In this document: positions 1 to 10,920 of the stretch, piece by piece
Layout of the letters: each line of letters starts with the position of its first letter
Numbering within the stretch: the first letter of the stretch is position 1
Translations under genes and position numbers: made by a program
NCBI RefSeq assembly: GCF_023061185.1
Contig: NZ_JAKGAK010000007.1
Coordinates: 81,536 to 145,535, forward strand
Source of the DNA: Chromohalobacter beijerinckii
GTDB lineage: Bacteria > Pseudomonadota > Gammaproteobacteria > Pseudomonadales > Halomonadaceae
DNA length: 64,000 bases
Reading direction: 5' to 3'
The notes under the pieces: model-generated
Database searches by the model: none
What the model was told of the DNA's origin: nothing
Seen by the model: the letters and a program-made list of their open reading frames with translations, nothing else

Positions 1-1
1 G

Positions 2-136
2 TGCCGCGCGTCCAATACCACGCCCATGCTGGTGCTGCGCTTCGAGGGCAAGAGCGAGGAAGCCCTGGCACGCATTCAAGGCCAATTCCGCGACGCCCTC
101 AAGCAGGTCGCCCCCGAGGCCGATCTCCCCTTCTGA
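2..136 (+). CDS. algC: Phosphomannomutase/phosphoglucomutase AlgC, C-terminal end (partial)
   Basis: The frame opening at base 2 reads 44 residues to a TGA at 134-136. It begins CRASNTTPMLVLRFEGKSEE and ends in LPF, matching the C-terminal phosphate-binding domain of AlgC-type phosphohexomutases, where an RxSNTxP segment grips the substrate phosphate. The enzyme interconverts mannose- or glucose-6-phosphate and the 1-phosphates for LPS and exopolysaccharide precursors. Only the tail lies in the window. It sits 51 bases before argB, the same algC-argB order seen in pseudomonads, which supports the call. Confidence 0.85.
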   Translation, partial: CRASNTTPMLVLRFEGKSEEALARIQGQFRDALKQVAPEADLPF

Positions 137-157
137 TGCTCGGCGGCCGGTGCCTGA

Positions 158-1099
<942 letters not shown>

Positions 1100-1203
1100 C
1101 ACTCTCCTCGCACCCGGGACGGTGCGCCGCGATGCGCGACGATTTGTCGGCATCCCGGCAGCCCATTAGGATGGGCTAACACGATTCCAATAGAAGAATA
1201 TCG

Positions 1204-1821
1204 ATGACGCAGGAAACACCTAAGCAAACTCGCCGGGAGCAGATCCTCCAGGCGCTGGCGCTGATGTTGCAGGAGGACAGCGGCAAGCGGATCACCACCG
1301 CCGCGCTGGCCCGCCAGGTCGGCGTCAGCGAAGCCGCCCTCTACCGGCATTTCCCCAGCAAGGCGCGGATGTTCGAAGGGCTGATCGAATTCATAGAGGA
1401 GACGCTGTTCGAGCGCATCCGTCGCATTCTCGATGAAGAGCCGCAGGCACTGGCGCGCTGTCATCATATTCTGACACTGCTGCTGGGCTTCGCCGAAAAG
1501 AACCCCGGCCTGTGTCGGCTACTCGGTGGCGATGCCTTGACCGGCGAGACCGCGCGCTTGCGCGTGCGCATGACGCAGCTCTTCGACCGCCTGGAAACCC
1601 AGCTCAAGCAGATCCTGCGCGAAGCCGAGATTCACGAAGGCTTGCGCACCACGCTACAGGTCTCGGCCGCTGCCAACCTGCTGCTGGCCACCGCCGATGG
1701 GCGCATCACGCAATACGTGCGCAGCGACTTCCGGCGCCTGCCCACCGAGCACTGGGAAGATCAGTGGCAGATGCTCTCCGCCCGCCTGCTGGTCGCTATA
1801 CCGCACCCTGCCCACGTGTAG
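1204..1821 (+). CDS. slmA: Nucleoid occlusion factor SlmA (TetR family)
   Basis: A 205-residue TetR-fold protein. Residues about 10-70 hold the helix-turn-helix (TTAALARQVGVSEAALYRHF), and the C-terminal part contains the SlmA-like run LLLGFAEKNPGLCRLL. SlmA binds chromosomal SBS sites and antagonises FtsZ, so that the septum does not form over the nucleoid. It stands alone between argB and the convergent rpoH and ends just before a strong hairpin. Alternative: a generic TetR repressor, but the whole-length match to SlmA makes that unlikely. Confidence 0.92.
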   Translation: MTQETPKQTRREQILQALALMLQEDSGKRITTAALARQVGVSEAALYRHFPSKARMFEGLIEFIEETLFERIRRILDEEPQALARCHHILTLLLGFAEKNPGLCRLLGGDALTGETARLRVRMTQLFDRLETQLKQILREAEIHEGLRTTLQVSAAANLLLATADGRITQYVRSDFRRLPTEHWEDQWQMLSARLLVAIPHPAHV

Positions 1822-1831
1822 ACGCTGCATA

Positions 1832-1864
1832 CGATAATGCCCGGCACATGGCCGGGCATTATCG
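1832..1864. terminator. Bidirectional hairpin between slmA and rpoH
   Basis: A perfect 14-bp stem (1832-1845 with 1851-1864) and a five-base loop sit between the convergent ends of slmA and rpoH. The stem starts CGATAATGCCCGGC. The A/T-rich outer arms would give U-rich ends in both directions. Confidence 0.75.
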
Positions 1865-1915
1865 CTTTCGCGGACTGATCGTCTCGCGTCTATCTTTTCG
1901 AATTAGCGCTCAAAC

Positions 1916-2782
1916 TCAGGCAGCGAAGGAGTCACCGAGCTGCTGCTTGATCTTCTTCATGGCGTTCTTCTCGAGCTGGCGAATACGCTCGGCTGAGACG
2001 CCGTACACGTCGGCCAGCTCATGCAGCGTGGACTTGGACTCGGAAAGCCAGCGACGCTTGAGGATATCCTGCGAACGCTCGTCGAGCTCACCCAGCGCCG
2101 ACTGCAAGCGGTGCGAGGAATCCTCTTCCCAGTCCGCAGCTTCGAGCTGCGCGGCAGGATCGTAGCGCTCATCATCGAGGTAATGGACCGGCGCCTGATA
2201 GCCCTGATCTTCATCTTCAGAAGGCGAGGCATCGTAGCCGGCATCGAACGACGAGAGACGGCCTTCCATCTCACGCACCACCTGCGGCTTGACGTCGAGA
2301 TCCTTGGCGATGGCATCGACCTCATCATTGTTGAGCCACGCCAAGCGCTTCTTGGCACCACGCAGATTGAAGAACAGCTTGCGTTGGGCCTTGGTGGTGG
2401 CGATCTTCACGATGCGCCAGTTGCGCAGCACGTATTCGTGAATCTCGGCCTTGATCCAGTGCACGGCAAACGATACCAGGCGCACTCCCTGATTCGGATC
2501 GAAACGCTTGACGGCTTTCATCAAGCCGACGTTGCCTTCCTGAATCAGGTCGGCCTGAGGCAGACCGTAGCCGGAATAGCTGCGTGCGATGTGCACCACG
2601 AAACGCAGGTGCGACATGACAAGCCGCCGCGCCGCTTCGAGATCCCCCTGTTCGTACAGACGGAAGCCCAGCTCTCGCTCCTCGTCTGATGACAGCACAG
2701 CAATACGATTGACGGCCTGAATGTAACCATTCAGGTCATGGCCGGGAGAAAGATGACCCACGGGCTGAAGACTGTTGCTCAT
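1916..2782 (-). CDS. rpoH: RNA polymerase sigma-32 factor RpoH
   Basis: A 288-residue sigma-70-family factor for heat-shock genes. Region 2 is intact ([19 protein letters not shown]), the family-specific RpoH box QRKLFFNLR lies at residues 133-141, and region 4.2 ends in [20 protein letters not shown]. The length is close to the E. coli protein (284). It follows ftsX in the conserved ftsY-ftsE-ftsX-rpoH order. A sigma-E-like promoter about 100 bases upstream suggests envelope-stress control, as known for E. coli rpoH. Confidence 0.97.
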   Translation of the reverse strand: MSNSLQPVGHLSPGHDLNGYIQAVNRIAVLSSDEERELGFRLYEQGDLEAARRLVMSHLRFVVHIARSYSGYGLPQADLIQEGNVGLMKAVKRFDPNQGVRLVSFAVHWIKAEIHEYVLRNWRIVKIATTKAQRKLFFNLRGAKKRLAWLNNDEVDAIAKDLDVKPQVVREMEGRLSSFDAGYDASPSEDEDQGYQAPVHYLDDERYDPAAQLEAADWEEDSSHRLQSALGELDERSQDILKRRWLSESKSTLHELADVYGVSAERIRQLEKNAMKKIKQQLGDSFAA

Positions 2783-2882
2783 GCAGATGTCTCCATCGGT
2801 TGTTCACCCTGCGTGCGTGGCGTATCCAACATCCACGGCTGCACGGCGAAGGAATCATGTGCCTGATAACACGTATGACCCA

Positions 2883-2909
2883 TTAGAAGGCTAACTTGAA
2901 CGAAAGTTC
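2883..2909 (-). promoter_or_regulatory. Candidate sigma-E promoter of rpoH
   Basis: On the minus strand GAACTT (2909-2904) is followed after 16 bases by TCTAA (2887-2883). This resembles the sigma-E consensus GGAACTT-N16-TCTGA and lies about 100 bases upstream of the rpoH ATG. E. coli rpoH has a sigma-E promoter in the equivalent place. The -35 hexamer overlaps a short palindrome (TTGAA-N6-TTCAA). Confidence 0.45.
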
Positions 2910-2935
2910 AATACATGCCATCAGGCTTGTCAAGC

Positions 2936-3927
2936 CTAGCGGGGTTTGATGTCGGCAAGATGACGGCCGACGGCTAACCAAGCACCCAGCCAGCCAAGCA
3001 GTGTACTACAAAAACATAGCAAAACCGATCCCCCGAGGCCTAGTCGCGGCAACGTGAAGTGTGCCCCGTAACTCTCGGCCAAGGCGGTGACCGGCGCTGA
3101 CAACCAATGCCCCCCAGGACCAGTAGTACGATTGCCAGCACGCCTCCCCCCAGGCCGTACCAGGCACCGCTATACAGGAACGGGCGGCGTACGAACGCAT
3201 GCGTAGCCCCGATCAAGGTCACCACCTCGATCTCCTGACGACGGCTCTCCACCGCCAAGCGAATGGTGTTGCCAACCACTAGCAGCACGCCCAACCCGAA
3301 CAACCCCGCCAGCGCCAGCGCCAAACGCTGCCCCAATTCAGCCAGCCGCCGCAGACGCTCCAGCCAAGCGAGATCGACACGCGCCTCGTCGACGCCATCG
3401 ACCGCTTCGAGGTTACTCGCCAGCACACGCACCGCATCGGGGTCGGTATCGGCCGGAGTAACCACCACCGCTGCGGGTAGCGGATTGTCTTCCAACGAAG
3501 CCAATGCATCCTCGAGTCCGACGCCTTGCTGGAATTCGGCCAGGCCTTCGGCGGCAGTCACCAGGCGCGCTCCCGCCACAGGGGTCTGATCGCGCAGTCG
3601 CGCAGCGACATCCATCGCCGCGCGCTCATCGAGGCGCGTATCGAGATAGACGGTCACGGTCGCGCTTTCATCGAGCTCGGCATCCAGCAATCGGGCGCTG
3701 TCCAGCGCCAGCCATAGCCCGCTGGGCAACACCAGAGCGATGGCGATCGCCAGCATGGTCAACAGGCTGCTCAGCGGGCGTTTGGCGAGCCGCTGAGCAC
3801 TATCGAGCCACATCGCGCGATGATGACGCAGCCAGGCTCGCGTGCGACTTTCCAGACCTACCTGAGAGGCTCGGGCGCCACGACGCGCGGGACGCTGGCT
3901 TTCAGAAGACGTCGTGCGTCGGGTCAT
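2936..3927 (-). CDS. ftsX: Cell division protein FtsX, frameshifted as sequenced
   Basis: FtsX is the membrane subunit of the FtsEX complex, which controls septal peptidoglycan hydrolases. The frame from 3927 gives an N-terminal cytoplasmic tail, a first membrane helix near residue 55, a periplasmic domain and two more helices. After ...VLLVLGG it leaves the family and stops at 3040. The correct C-terminus (HWLSAPVTALAESYGAHFTL and a last membrane helix, ending DIKPR) continues in another frame to a stop at 2936-2938. One extra G in the six-base run at 3110-3115 restores a 330-residue protein of normal length. The ATG overlaps the ftsE stop. This is either a sequencing error or a true frameshift. 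Confidence 0.85.
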
Positions 3928-4592
3928 GCCGCCTCCTCGTCGCCGACCAACCGCCCCTCACGCAGACGCAGGACACGGTGCCGTAGGCGCGTGATCAGGG
4001 CCAGGTCGTGGCTTGCAACCATCACCGTGGTACCGATTCGGTTGAAATCCTCGAACAGCCGCATGATATCGGCCGAGAGCTGTGGGTCGAGGTTGCCGGT
4101 AGGCTCGTCGGCGAGCAGCAACGACGGCTTGTTGACCACCGCTCGCGCAATACCGATGCGTTGGCGTTCACCGCTCGAGAGTTCGATGGGCAGCGCCGTT
4201 TCCCGATACAGTAGACCGACCTTGTCCAATGCCGCCCGTACACGGCGCGCCGACTCGCGGGGCTCCACGCCCTGAATCTCCAACGGCAGCGCCACGTTGG
4301 CGAAAACGCTGCGGTCGAACAGCAACTGGTGGTCCTGGAACACCACCCCGATTTGGCGGCGATAGTAAGGGATTTGGCTGAGATGAAAGCGGTCGAGGTC
4401 GTGACCGGCCACTAGTACGCGACCCCGTGAAGGCTTTTCCAGGCGCATGATCAAGCGCAGCAGCGAGCTCTTGCCGGCCCCCGAATGCCCGGTGAGGAAC
4501 AACATTTCGCCCCGCCCCACCCGGAAGTTGATATCGGCGAGGGCCTCGGAGCGCCCGCCGTAACGTTTGCCGACATGCTCGAAGACGATCAT
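3924..4592 (-). CDS. ftsE: Cell division ATP-binding protein FtsE
   Basis: A 222-residue ABC ATPase, the exact usual length of FtsE. Walker A is GHSGAGKSS, the signature is LSSGERQRIGIARA, and Walker B is LLLADEPTGNLD. With FtsX it forms the septal complex that drives amidase activation. The start chosen (MIVFEHVGKRYGG) lies 4 bases after the ftsY stop; a longer frame to 4757 overlaps ftsY and has no family match. Its stop overlaps the ftsX ATG, so ftsY-ftsE-ftsX should be co-translated. Confidence 0.96.
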   Translation of the reverse strand: MIVFEHVGKRYGGRSEALADINFRVGRGEMLFLTGHSGAGKSSLLRLIMRLEKPSRGRVLVAGHDLDRFHLSQIPYYRRQIGVVFQDHQLLFDRSVFANVALPLEIQGVEPRESARRVRAALDKVGLLYRETALPIELSSGERQRIGIARAVVNKPSLLLADEPTGNLDPQLSADIMRLFEDFNRIGTTVMVASHDLALITRLRHRVLRLREGRLVGDEEAA

Positions 4593-4596
4593 ACCG

Positions 4597-6057
<1,461 letters not shown>

Positions 6058-6193
6058 GGGCGTGATCTACGTCTACGCGGACGACGCGCGCCACGCTCCC
6101 CGCGACACGGCGGGAATGACGCCCGGCGTCCTGAAGTGTCTGAATCGCCACATCCTATCACTGTGCGGCGGGTGGCGGTACAATCCGCTCATC

Positions 6194-6817
6194 ATGAATC
6201 GACGTCGTTCCTCCTCCTCCAAGCGCCCTGCCCGTGGCACACGCCGCGCATCGCCGTCACGCGCAAACGGACGCTTGCGCCTCATCGGCGGCGACTACCG
6301 TCGTCGCCAGCTGCCCGTGCTCGAGCGGCCCGGCCTGCGCCCCACGCCGGACCGCATCCGCGAGACGCTGTTCAACTGGCTGGCCTTCGAGCTCGCCGGC
6401 GCACACGTTCTGGACTTGTACGCCGGTACCGGTGCGCTAGGGCTAGAGGCACTCTCGCGCGGCGCCGCTCAGGCCCTTTTCGTGGAGACCGAAAGCGATG
6501 TCGCCGCCAGCCTGAGCACCAATATCGACACGCTGGGCGCCAATGGCCATGTGCAGCGCCAACCCGCCATGGCATTTCTCGCCGGCCCCGTCACGCCCTT
6601 CGATATCGTGTTCCTCGATCCGCCCTTTCGTCAGGGCCACGCCGTCGATGCCTGCCAAGCGCTAGAGGAGCACGGTTGGCTCAGTGAGGAGGCATTGATC
6701 TATCTGGAAATAGAGCACGAGAGCGTGCCTCAGGTGCCCGCTAACTGGCAACTGCATCGCGAGGTGCGCGCCGGCGATGGCATCGGGCGTCTTTATCGCC
6801 GCCACCGCGCTACCTGA
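6194..6817 (+). CDS. rsmD: 16S rRNA (guanine966-N2)-methyltransferase RsmD
   Basis: A 207-residue SAM-dependent methyltransferase acting on G966 of 16S rRNA. The SAM-binding motif I is DLYAGTGALG (residues 74-83) and the catalytic N-methyltransferase motif is DPPF (142-145). The start MNRRRSSSS at 6194 was chosen because the longer open frame to 5954 runs antisense through ftsY. The basic Ser/Arg-rich first 30 residues could contact RNA. It is divergent from ftsY, the usual gammaproteobacterial arrangement. Confidence 0.93.
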   Translation: MNRRRSSSSKRPARGTRRASPSRANGRLRLIGGDYRRRQLPVLERPGLRPTPDRIRETLFNWLAFELAGAHVLDLYAGTGALGLEALSRGAAQALFVETESDVAASLSTNIDTLGANGHVQRQPAMAFLAGPVTPFDIVFLDPPFRQGHAVDACQALEEHGWLSEEALIYLEIEHESVPQVPANWQLHREVRAGDGIGRLYRRHRAT

Positions 6818-6940
6818 CGCCCTGTCGGGGCCTGGAGACGCTTGTCGCGCGCGCCGCGCGCGCGTACGCTAGCCGCCAACGGCTCGGCAAGATTCGCCCG
6901 TGCCACTCGCATCGCCCCATCCAACGTGTAGGAGAAGTCC

Positions 6941-7150
6941 ATGAGCCTCGAACTCTTCAACCAGCTCGAGCAGAAGGTGCAGAACGCTGTCGAGACCATC
7001 GAGATGCTGAAAATGGAGGCGGAAGAGCTGCGCGAGGAGAACACGCGCCTCAAGCAGGAGCGTGATGAATGGGAGCGCCGTCTTAACGGACTGTTAGGCA
7101 AGTTCCAGGATATCGAAGACGACACCAGCGACAACGCGCAAAGCCAGTAA
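6941..7150 (+). CDS. zapB: Cell division protein ZapB
   Basis: A 69-residue, almost wholly coiled-coil protein (MSLELFNQLEQKVQNAVETI start, heptads through residue 55, acidic tail). It matches ZapB in length, charge pattern and the conserved first helix. ZapB links ZapA-FtsZ to MatP at midcell and helps Z-ring assembly. An AGGAGA site precedes the ATG. The upstream spacer contains an alternating CG run near 6846-6864. Confidence 0.85.
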   Translation: MSLELFNQLEQKVQNAVETIEMLKMEAEELREENTRLKQERDEWERRLNGLLGKFQDIEDDTSDNAQSQ

Positions 7151-7183
7151 CCCAGAACCAATACTTCAAAACGGGAAGCGTCG

Positions 7184-7660
7184 TCAGTCGACCGCTCGTG
7201 CTTGGAGCGACACCGACATCAGGACCGCCGCTTCCCGTTCGCTGCCTCTCGCCTCTACGGGAGGATAGTAACCACGCCGACGCCCATCTTCGCTGAAACC
7301 GTATCGACGGTACAGCGCCAGGGCGGGCGCGTTGCTTTCGCGCACTTCCAGCAGTAAGCGCTCGGCACCGCCTTGTCGGGAGCGCGTCACGAGATGTGCG
7401 AGCAACATGCCTGCTACGCCCTGACGACGCGCGTGTGGCACCACGGTGATCGCTTGCAGCTCGGCTTCGAAGGGCAACCAGGCAAGCACCGCATACCCTA
7501 GTAGGACCGCATCACGCCACGCCCCCCAGACTTCCAGGGTGTCGTCGGCGAGTGCCTGCGCGAGGGTCGCTCGCCTCCAAGGGTGTACCTGCCCTGCTTC
7601 CTCGAGCGCCGCCACGGATTCCAGATGCGCCACAGCGAGACGCTCAAGATGCATCGTCAT
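7184..7660 (-). CDS. rimI: Ribosomal-protein-alanine N-acetyltransferase RimI
   Basis: A GNAT-family acetyltransferase of 158 residues that acetylates the N-terminal Ala of ribosomal protein S18. The acetyl-CoA loop is seen as VVPHARRQGVAGMLLAHL, followed by the C-terminal NAPALALYRRYGF signature shared by RimI proteins. The start MTMHLERLA (7660) overlaps the end of holD by 17 bases; an ATG two codons later (7654) is possible. The holD-rimI pairing is the same as in E. coli. Confidence 0.9.
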   Translation of the reverse strand: MTMHLERLAVAHLESVAALEEAGQVHPWRRATLAQALADDTLEVWGAWRDAVLLGYAVLAWLPFEAELQAITVVPHARRQGVAGMLLAHLVTRSRQGGAERLLLEVRESNAPALALYRRYGFSEDGRRRGYYPPVEARGSEREAAVLMSVSLQARAVD

Positions 7661-8495
7661 GTCCGGCCCAGGCCTCGCGCCATGACGCAAGCTGCGGCCA
7701 CAAAGCGCGCTTGGCAGCGGCGGACGACTTAAGCTCCGACAACGACGGCAGCGTCCAGCATGGCAAGCTTAAGGTCTCGCTGCGTGCTTCCTCGAGAGCC
7801 AGTACCGCGTCCAGGGTCGTATTCTGGCCGAACACCAACAGCCGCTCGGGGCGCCAGCCGCGCCGCGCCTGGCCAGCGAGATAGGCACGCAAGCCATCGC
7901 GCGCCTCGTCCAGGGGCGCTGTCGCCGGCGCGTTATCGACGAGCGGCCATTGAAAGCTGCGGAACTCGAGCGCCACATCCACGGCAATGCCGGCCGCGCG
8001 CAGCAGGTTGCCAAGCAGTTCATGCGCCACTCGATCGGGTGCGCTAGCCTCGGGCACCAGCAGCAACCAGCGCCCCTCCAAGGCCGCGACTTGCAGGTCG
8101 TAGCGCAGCGCCGTGTGCGCCTCGGTCTCGCCGACATCCGCGGTCGGCGTCGCTGGTTCGGCTTCGGTGGCAGGCTCCGGTGCCGAAGACGACGACGCGG
8201 GCGGCGCATCACCCAGCAACAATGCCCGTGCAGATGCATTCACGACCGGCTTGCCGGTATCTCGCGACGGCGTTGCTCCCGAAGACGCCTCGCTCGAAGA
8301 TGGCGTCGACGGTACCTTCGCCGCGTCGTCGAGCAGCGCTTGCAAGCGCGCACCGTGGCTCGTCGGCGCTTCGACCGGTGCCGCTTCCCATTCGCACGCA
8401 GGCGTAGGCAGCGCATTGGGCAGCCGATAACGGCTGGTCCAAGCACCAAGCCCCATAGCCTCGAGATATTGCAACCGCTGGACGTCGCCTACCAT
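7644..8495 (-). CDS. holD: DNA polymerase III psi subunit-like protein (HolD), extended
   Basis: A 283-residue protein whose two ends resemble HolD. The N-terminus (RLQYLEAMGLGAWTSRYRLP) fits the helix by which psi binds the tau/gamma clamp loader, and the C-terminus (SAAAKRALWPQLASWREAW) matches the RAALWQQI region of E. coli psi. Residues about 30-125 are a Ser/Pro/Ala/Glu-rich linker that E. coli psi (137 residues) lacks. Psi links the clamp loader through chi to SSB. The ATG lies one base after the bolA stop, which fixes the start, and the next gene is rimI, as in E. coli. Identity rests on ends and context. Confidence 0.65.
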   Translation of the reverse strand: MVGDVQRLQYLEAMGLGAWTSRYRLPNALPTPACEWEAAPVEAPTSHGARLQALLDDAAKVPSTPSSSEASSGATPSRDTGKPVVNASARALLLGDAPPASSSSAPEPATEAEPATPTADVGETEAHTALRYDLQVAALEGRWLLLVPEASAPDRVAHELLGNLLRAAGIAVDVALEFRSFQWPLVDNAPATAPLDEARDGLRAYLAGQARRGWRPERLLVFGQNTTLDAVLALEEARSETLSLPCWTLPSLSELKSSAAAKRALWPQLASWREAWAGHDDAS

Positions 8496-8496
8496 G

Positions 8497-8808
8497 TCAG
8501 CCTGCGCCGCCGCCTCGACAATTGGGAGAATCCGGACGCGTCGCGGCACGCTGGTGCCATTCCTCGGGCGTATAGAGGTGCAAGGCCAAAGCGTGCACCG
8601 GACCGGAAAGCTCGTCGGCGAGCAACGCGTAGACCTGCTGATGGCGCTTGACCGGCATCAGGCCCGCGAAGCGCTCGGCGACCAACGTCACCTTGAAGTG
8701 CGTTTCGGAGTCCGGCGGCACATTGTGCATGTGGCTTTCGTTCTCGACCGCCGCATGCTCGGGGTCGAGTGACTGCAGCTTCTCTTCGATACGTGCCTGA
8801 ACACTCAT
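8497..8808 (-). CDS. bolA: BolA family protein
   Basis: A 103-residue protein with the BolA fold: MSVQARIEEKL helix, VENESHMHNV segment, THFKVTLVAERFAG strand-turn and the LMPVKRHQQVYALL helix. BolA proteins bind [2Fe-2S] clusters with monothiol glutaredoxins and act in iron handling and stress morphology. The start at 8808 follows a GAAGGTG site; the longer frame adds unrelated residues. It is translationally coupled to holD. Whether it is BolA itself or another family member cannot be told here. Confidence 0.88.
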   Translation of the reverse strand: MSVQARIEEKLQSLDPEHAAVENESHMHNVPPDSETHFKVTLVAERFAGLMPVKRHQQVYALLADELSGPVHALALHLYTPEEWHQRAATRPDSPNCRGGGAG

Positions 8809-8874
8809 GACACCTTCCTCCTCTGTCGGATACGCGTCATTGTAACGTTTCCCGCGGTGGGGAATAAGCATCGC

Positions 8875-10254
8875 TCACGCCTTGGCGCGCGCCAGCGGAA
8901 TCCGCCACACACTGAGTGCCAATGCCACCACCACACTGGCACAGCCCAGCCACAGCGCATACGACAGCGAGCCCCAGGAAAGTGCCAGCATCAACCCCAC
9001 GGAGGCGGTCCCCAAGGCTTGGCCGAAGGTCCGTACCGAGGCCAGCACGCCCGAGGCATTGGCGCTATAGGTCAACGCCACGCTGCCGATCATCTCGCGA
9101 TTGTTAGGCGCCTGGAAAAGCCCATAGCCAACCCCGCATAACACTGCCCGCCAAGCAATCGACACGGCGCCAGACTCGGCCGTCAGCGTTACCAGGCTCA
9201 GCATCCCGAGTAGGAAGATCGCCAGGCCGAGCGACGAGATCAATGTCGGATTGAAGCGGTCGGCGAGCCGCCCCGAGAGCGGCCCTATCAGCATCAGCGC
9301 TAGTGGCCAGGGGGTGAATAGCAAGGCCGCCTCGAGCGGCGTCGCGCCCATCACCGTCTGAAACATGAACGGCAGCCCTACGAAGGTGATTCCCTGGGCA
9401 ACGAAGGCCATCAGCGAGATCATCGCGGCGATGCTAAAGCGCGTGGCACGAAACATGGGCAACGGCACCAAGGGCGCATTCGCGCTTCGTTGGCGCCACA
9501 CGAACAGCACCAGGCACAGCACGCTGAGCAGCAACGGCAACCAGGCACTCGTACCGCGCGCACCGTGGCCGATATGATCGAGCGAAAACACGAAACCGCT
9601 GAGCATCGAGGCCGAGAGCAGTGCCCCTAGCCAATCGAATCCCCGGGACTCGATCGTCTCGCTGGGTAGCGCGCGAATCCCCAGGATCAAGGCAAGCAGC
9701 CCCAGCGGCACGTTGATCGCGAACAGCCACGGCCAACTCGCGAAATGCAGGATGATGCCGCCCAGCGATGGGCCGAAGGCGATGCCGAAGGCCACCACCA
9801 AGGCACCCATACCGATTGCCGAGCCCAACAGCCGCGAGGGAAAGATCAAGCGATACATGGATGGGCCAATGCTCAACATCGCCGCAGCGCCGATGCCTTG
9901 CAACATGCGCGATGCTACCAGCCATTCGAAACTGCGCGACAACGCACAACATAGCGAGGCCAACACGAACAACGCCAGGCCGCCCAAGTACAGGTGTCGC
10001 CGCCCAATAAGCCGACTCAAGGCAGCAAATCCCAGCAACAGGGCCGCGCATACCAGCTGATAGACGTTAGTGACCCACACCGCGCGCGACTCGCTCACCG
10101 TCAACTCTTGCGCCAGAGTGGGCAACGCGATATTGACGATGCCGTTATCAAGCACCGACATCAACGTTCCCAACACCATCACCAGCATCGCCAAGCGGCG
10201 CTGGGGGCCGGGTAGCCCTTCGTCGCCGGGACGTGTCACGAAAAGACGCCGCAT
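8875..10254 (-). CDS. MFS transporter, DHA2 (EmrB/QacA-like) family
   Basis: A roughly 459-residue multispanning inner-membrane protein with about 14 hydrophobic segments. The DHA2 drug:proton antiporter features are present: MSVLDNGIVNIALPTLAQEL in helix 1, WVTNVYQL in helix 2, RMLQGIGAAAM in helix 4, and the motif C region GPSLGGIILHFASWPWLFAINVP. It probably exports amphiphilic compounds, but the substrate is unknown. The start is uncertain: ATG at 10254 is preferred, and a GTG at 10305 would add 17 residues. It stands alone, without an EmrA-type adaptor. Confidence 0.85.
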   Translation of the reverse strand: MRRLFVTRPGDEGLPGPQRRLAMLVMVLGTLMSVLDNGIVNIALPTLAQELTVSESRAVWVTNVYQLVCAALLLGFAALSRLIGRRHLYLGGLALFVLASLCCALSRSFEWLVASRMLQGIGAAAMLSIGPSMYRLIFPSRLLGSAIGMGALVVAFGIAFGPSLGGIILHFASWPWLFAINVPLGLLALILGIRALPSETIESRGFDWLGALLSASMLSGFVFSLDHIGHGARGTSAWLPLLLSVLCLVLFVWRQRSANAPLVPLPMFRATRFSIAAMISLMAFVAQGITFVGLPFMFQTVMGATPLEAALLFTPWPLALMLIGPLSGRLADRFNPTLISSLGLAIFLLGMLSLVTLTAESGAVSIAWRAVLCGVGYGLFQAPNNREMIGSVALTYSANASGVLASVRTFGQALGTASVGLMLALSWGSLSYALWLGCASVVVALALSVWRIPLARAKA

Positions 10255-10360
10255 CAGCACGTCAACATACCCTTGACCTTCACCGACGCTCTCATCCCGC
10301 GACACACCGGCGGCTCAATAGCCGCCGCGCACCGGTTCTCTACACTACTCACCGAACGCG

Positions 10361-10747
10361 TCAATCCTCGTCGGTTTCAAGCAGCAGGCTATCGTCGATC
10401 TCGGAAATCTCGAGCGGCACTTCATCATCGAGATCCAACGCCAGATAGCTGTGTTCGACAACGAGGAACTGCTCGAACAGCGCCCAGTCGAGCGGTTCCG
10501 GCCACTGGCGCGCGTCTTCTTCCCAAGCGCTCAACTCGTTCTCGAGCAGATCGAGGTGGCGCTCGCGTACGTAAGCGGCCAGAACCTCGGGCGAGTCCAT
10601 TTCCGGGATCAGGTAGACGGTGCTTTCACGCTCGACATCATCGAGGGTCAAATCGTCCTCACCGACGGTGGGCTCCAGCGAGTTGATCCAGTCAACGAAC
10701 GCCTGGGTCGGCTTGACGCTCAGCGCGGAGCGGTTAAGCAGTTTCAT
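10361..10747 (-). CDS. Conserved acidic protein of unknown function
   Basis: A 128-residue, strongly acidic cytoplasmic protein (MKLLNRSALSVKPTQAFVDW start, ELSAWEEDARQWPEPLDWAL in the middle, DDSLLLETDED end). There is no signal peptide or membrane helix. The Trp-rich middle and the acidic tail are its only distinctive features, and I do not recognise a domain. An AGGAGA site lies just upstream of the ATG at 10747, which decided this start over one nine codons earlier. Confidence 0.75.
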   Translation of the reverse strand: MKLLNRSALSVKPTQAFVDWINSLEPTVGEDDLTLDDVERESTVYLIPEMDSPEVLAAYVRERHLDLLENELSAWEEDARQWPEPLDWALFEQFLVVEHSYLALDLDDEVPLEISEIDDSLLLETDED

Positions 10748-10920
10748 CGGGATTCTCCTGGACAGACGGGGCACGACGCCAAAACGCCGCCATTATGGGC
10801 GCTCGAAGCGCCCCTTACCAATAATTTCCGCCCCGGCCGAACAGCACCGCCATGGGCGCCTATCGCCCACCCGTGCGGAGCGCGCAGATGACGCACCATG
10901 GCCAAACGAGCAAAGCACCT

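Noticed and set aside
6846..6864. Alternating CG run as a regulatory Z-DNA element before zapB
   Set aside because: It is short and interrupted; nothing else supports a role.
10797..10813. GGGCGCT/AGCGCCC hairpin as the lysS terminator
   Set aside because: It lies over 100 bases past the lysS stop and has no T-run; a role could not be supported.
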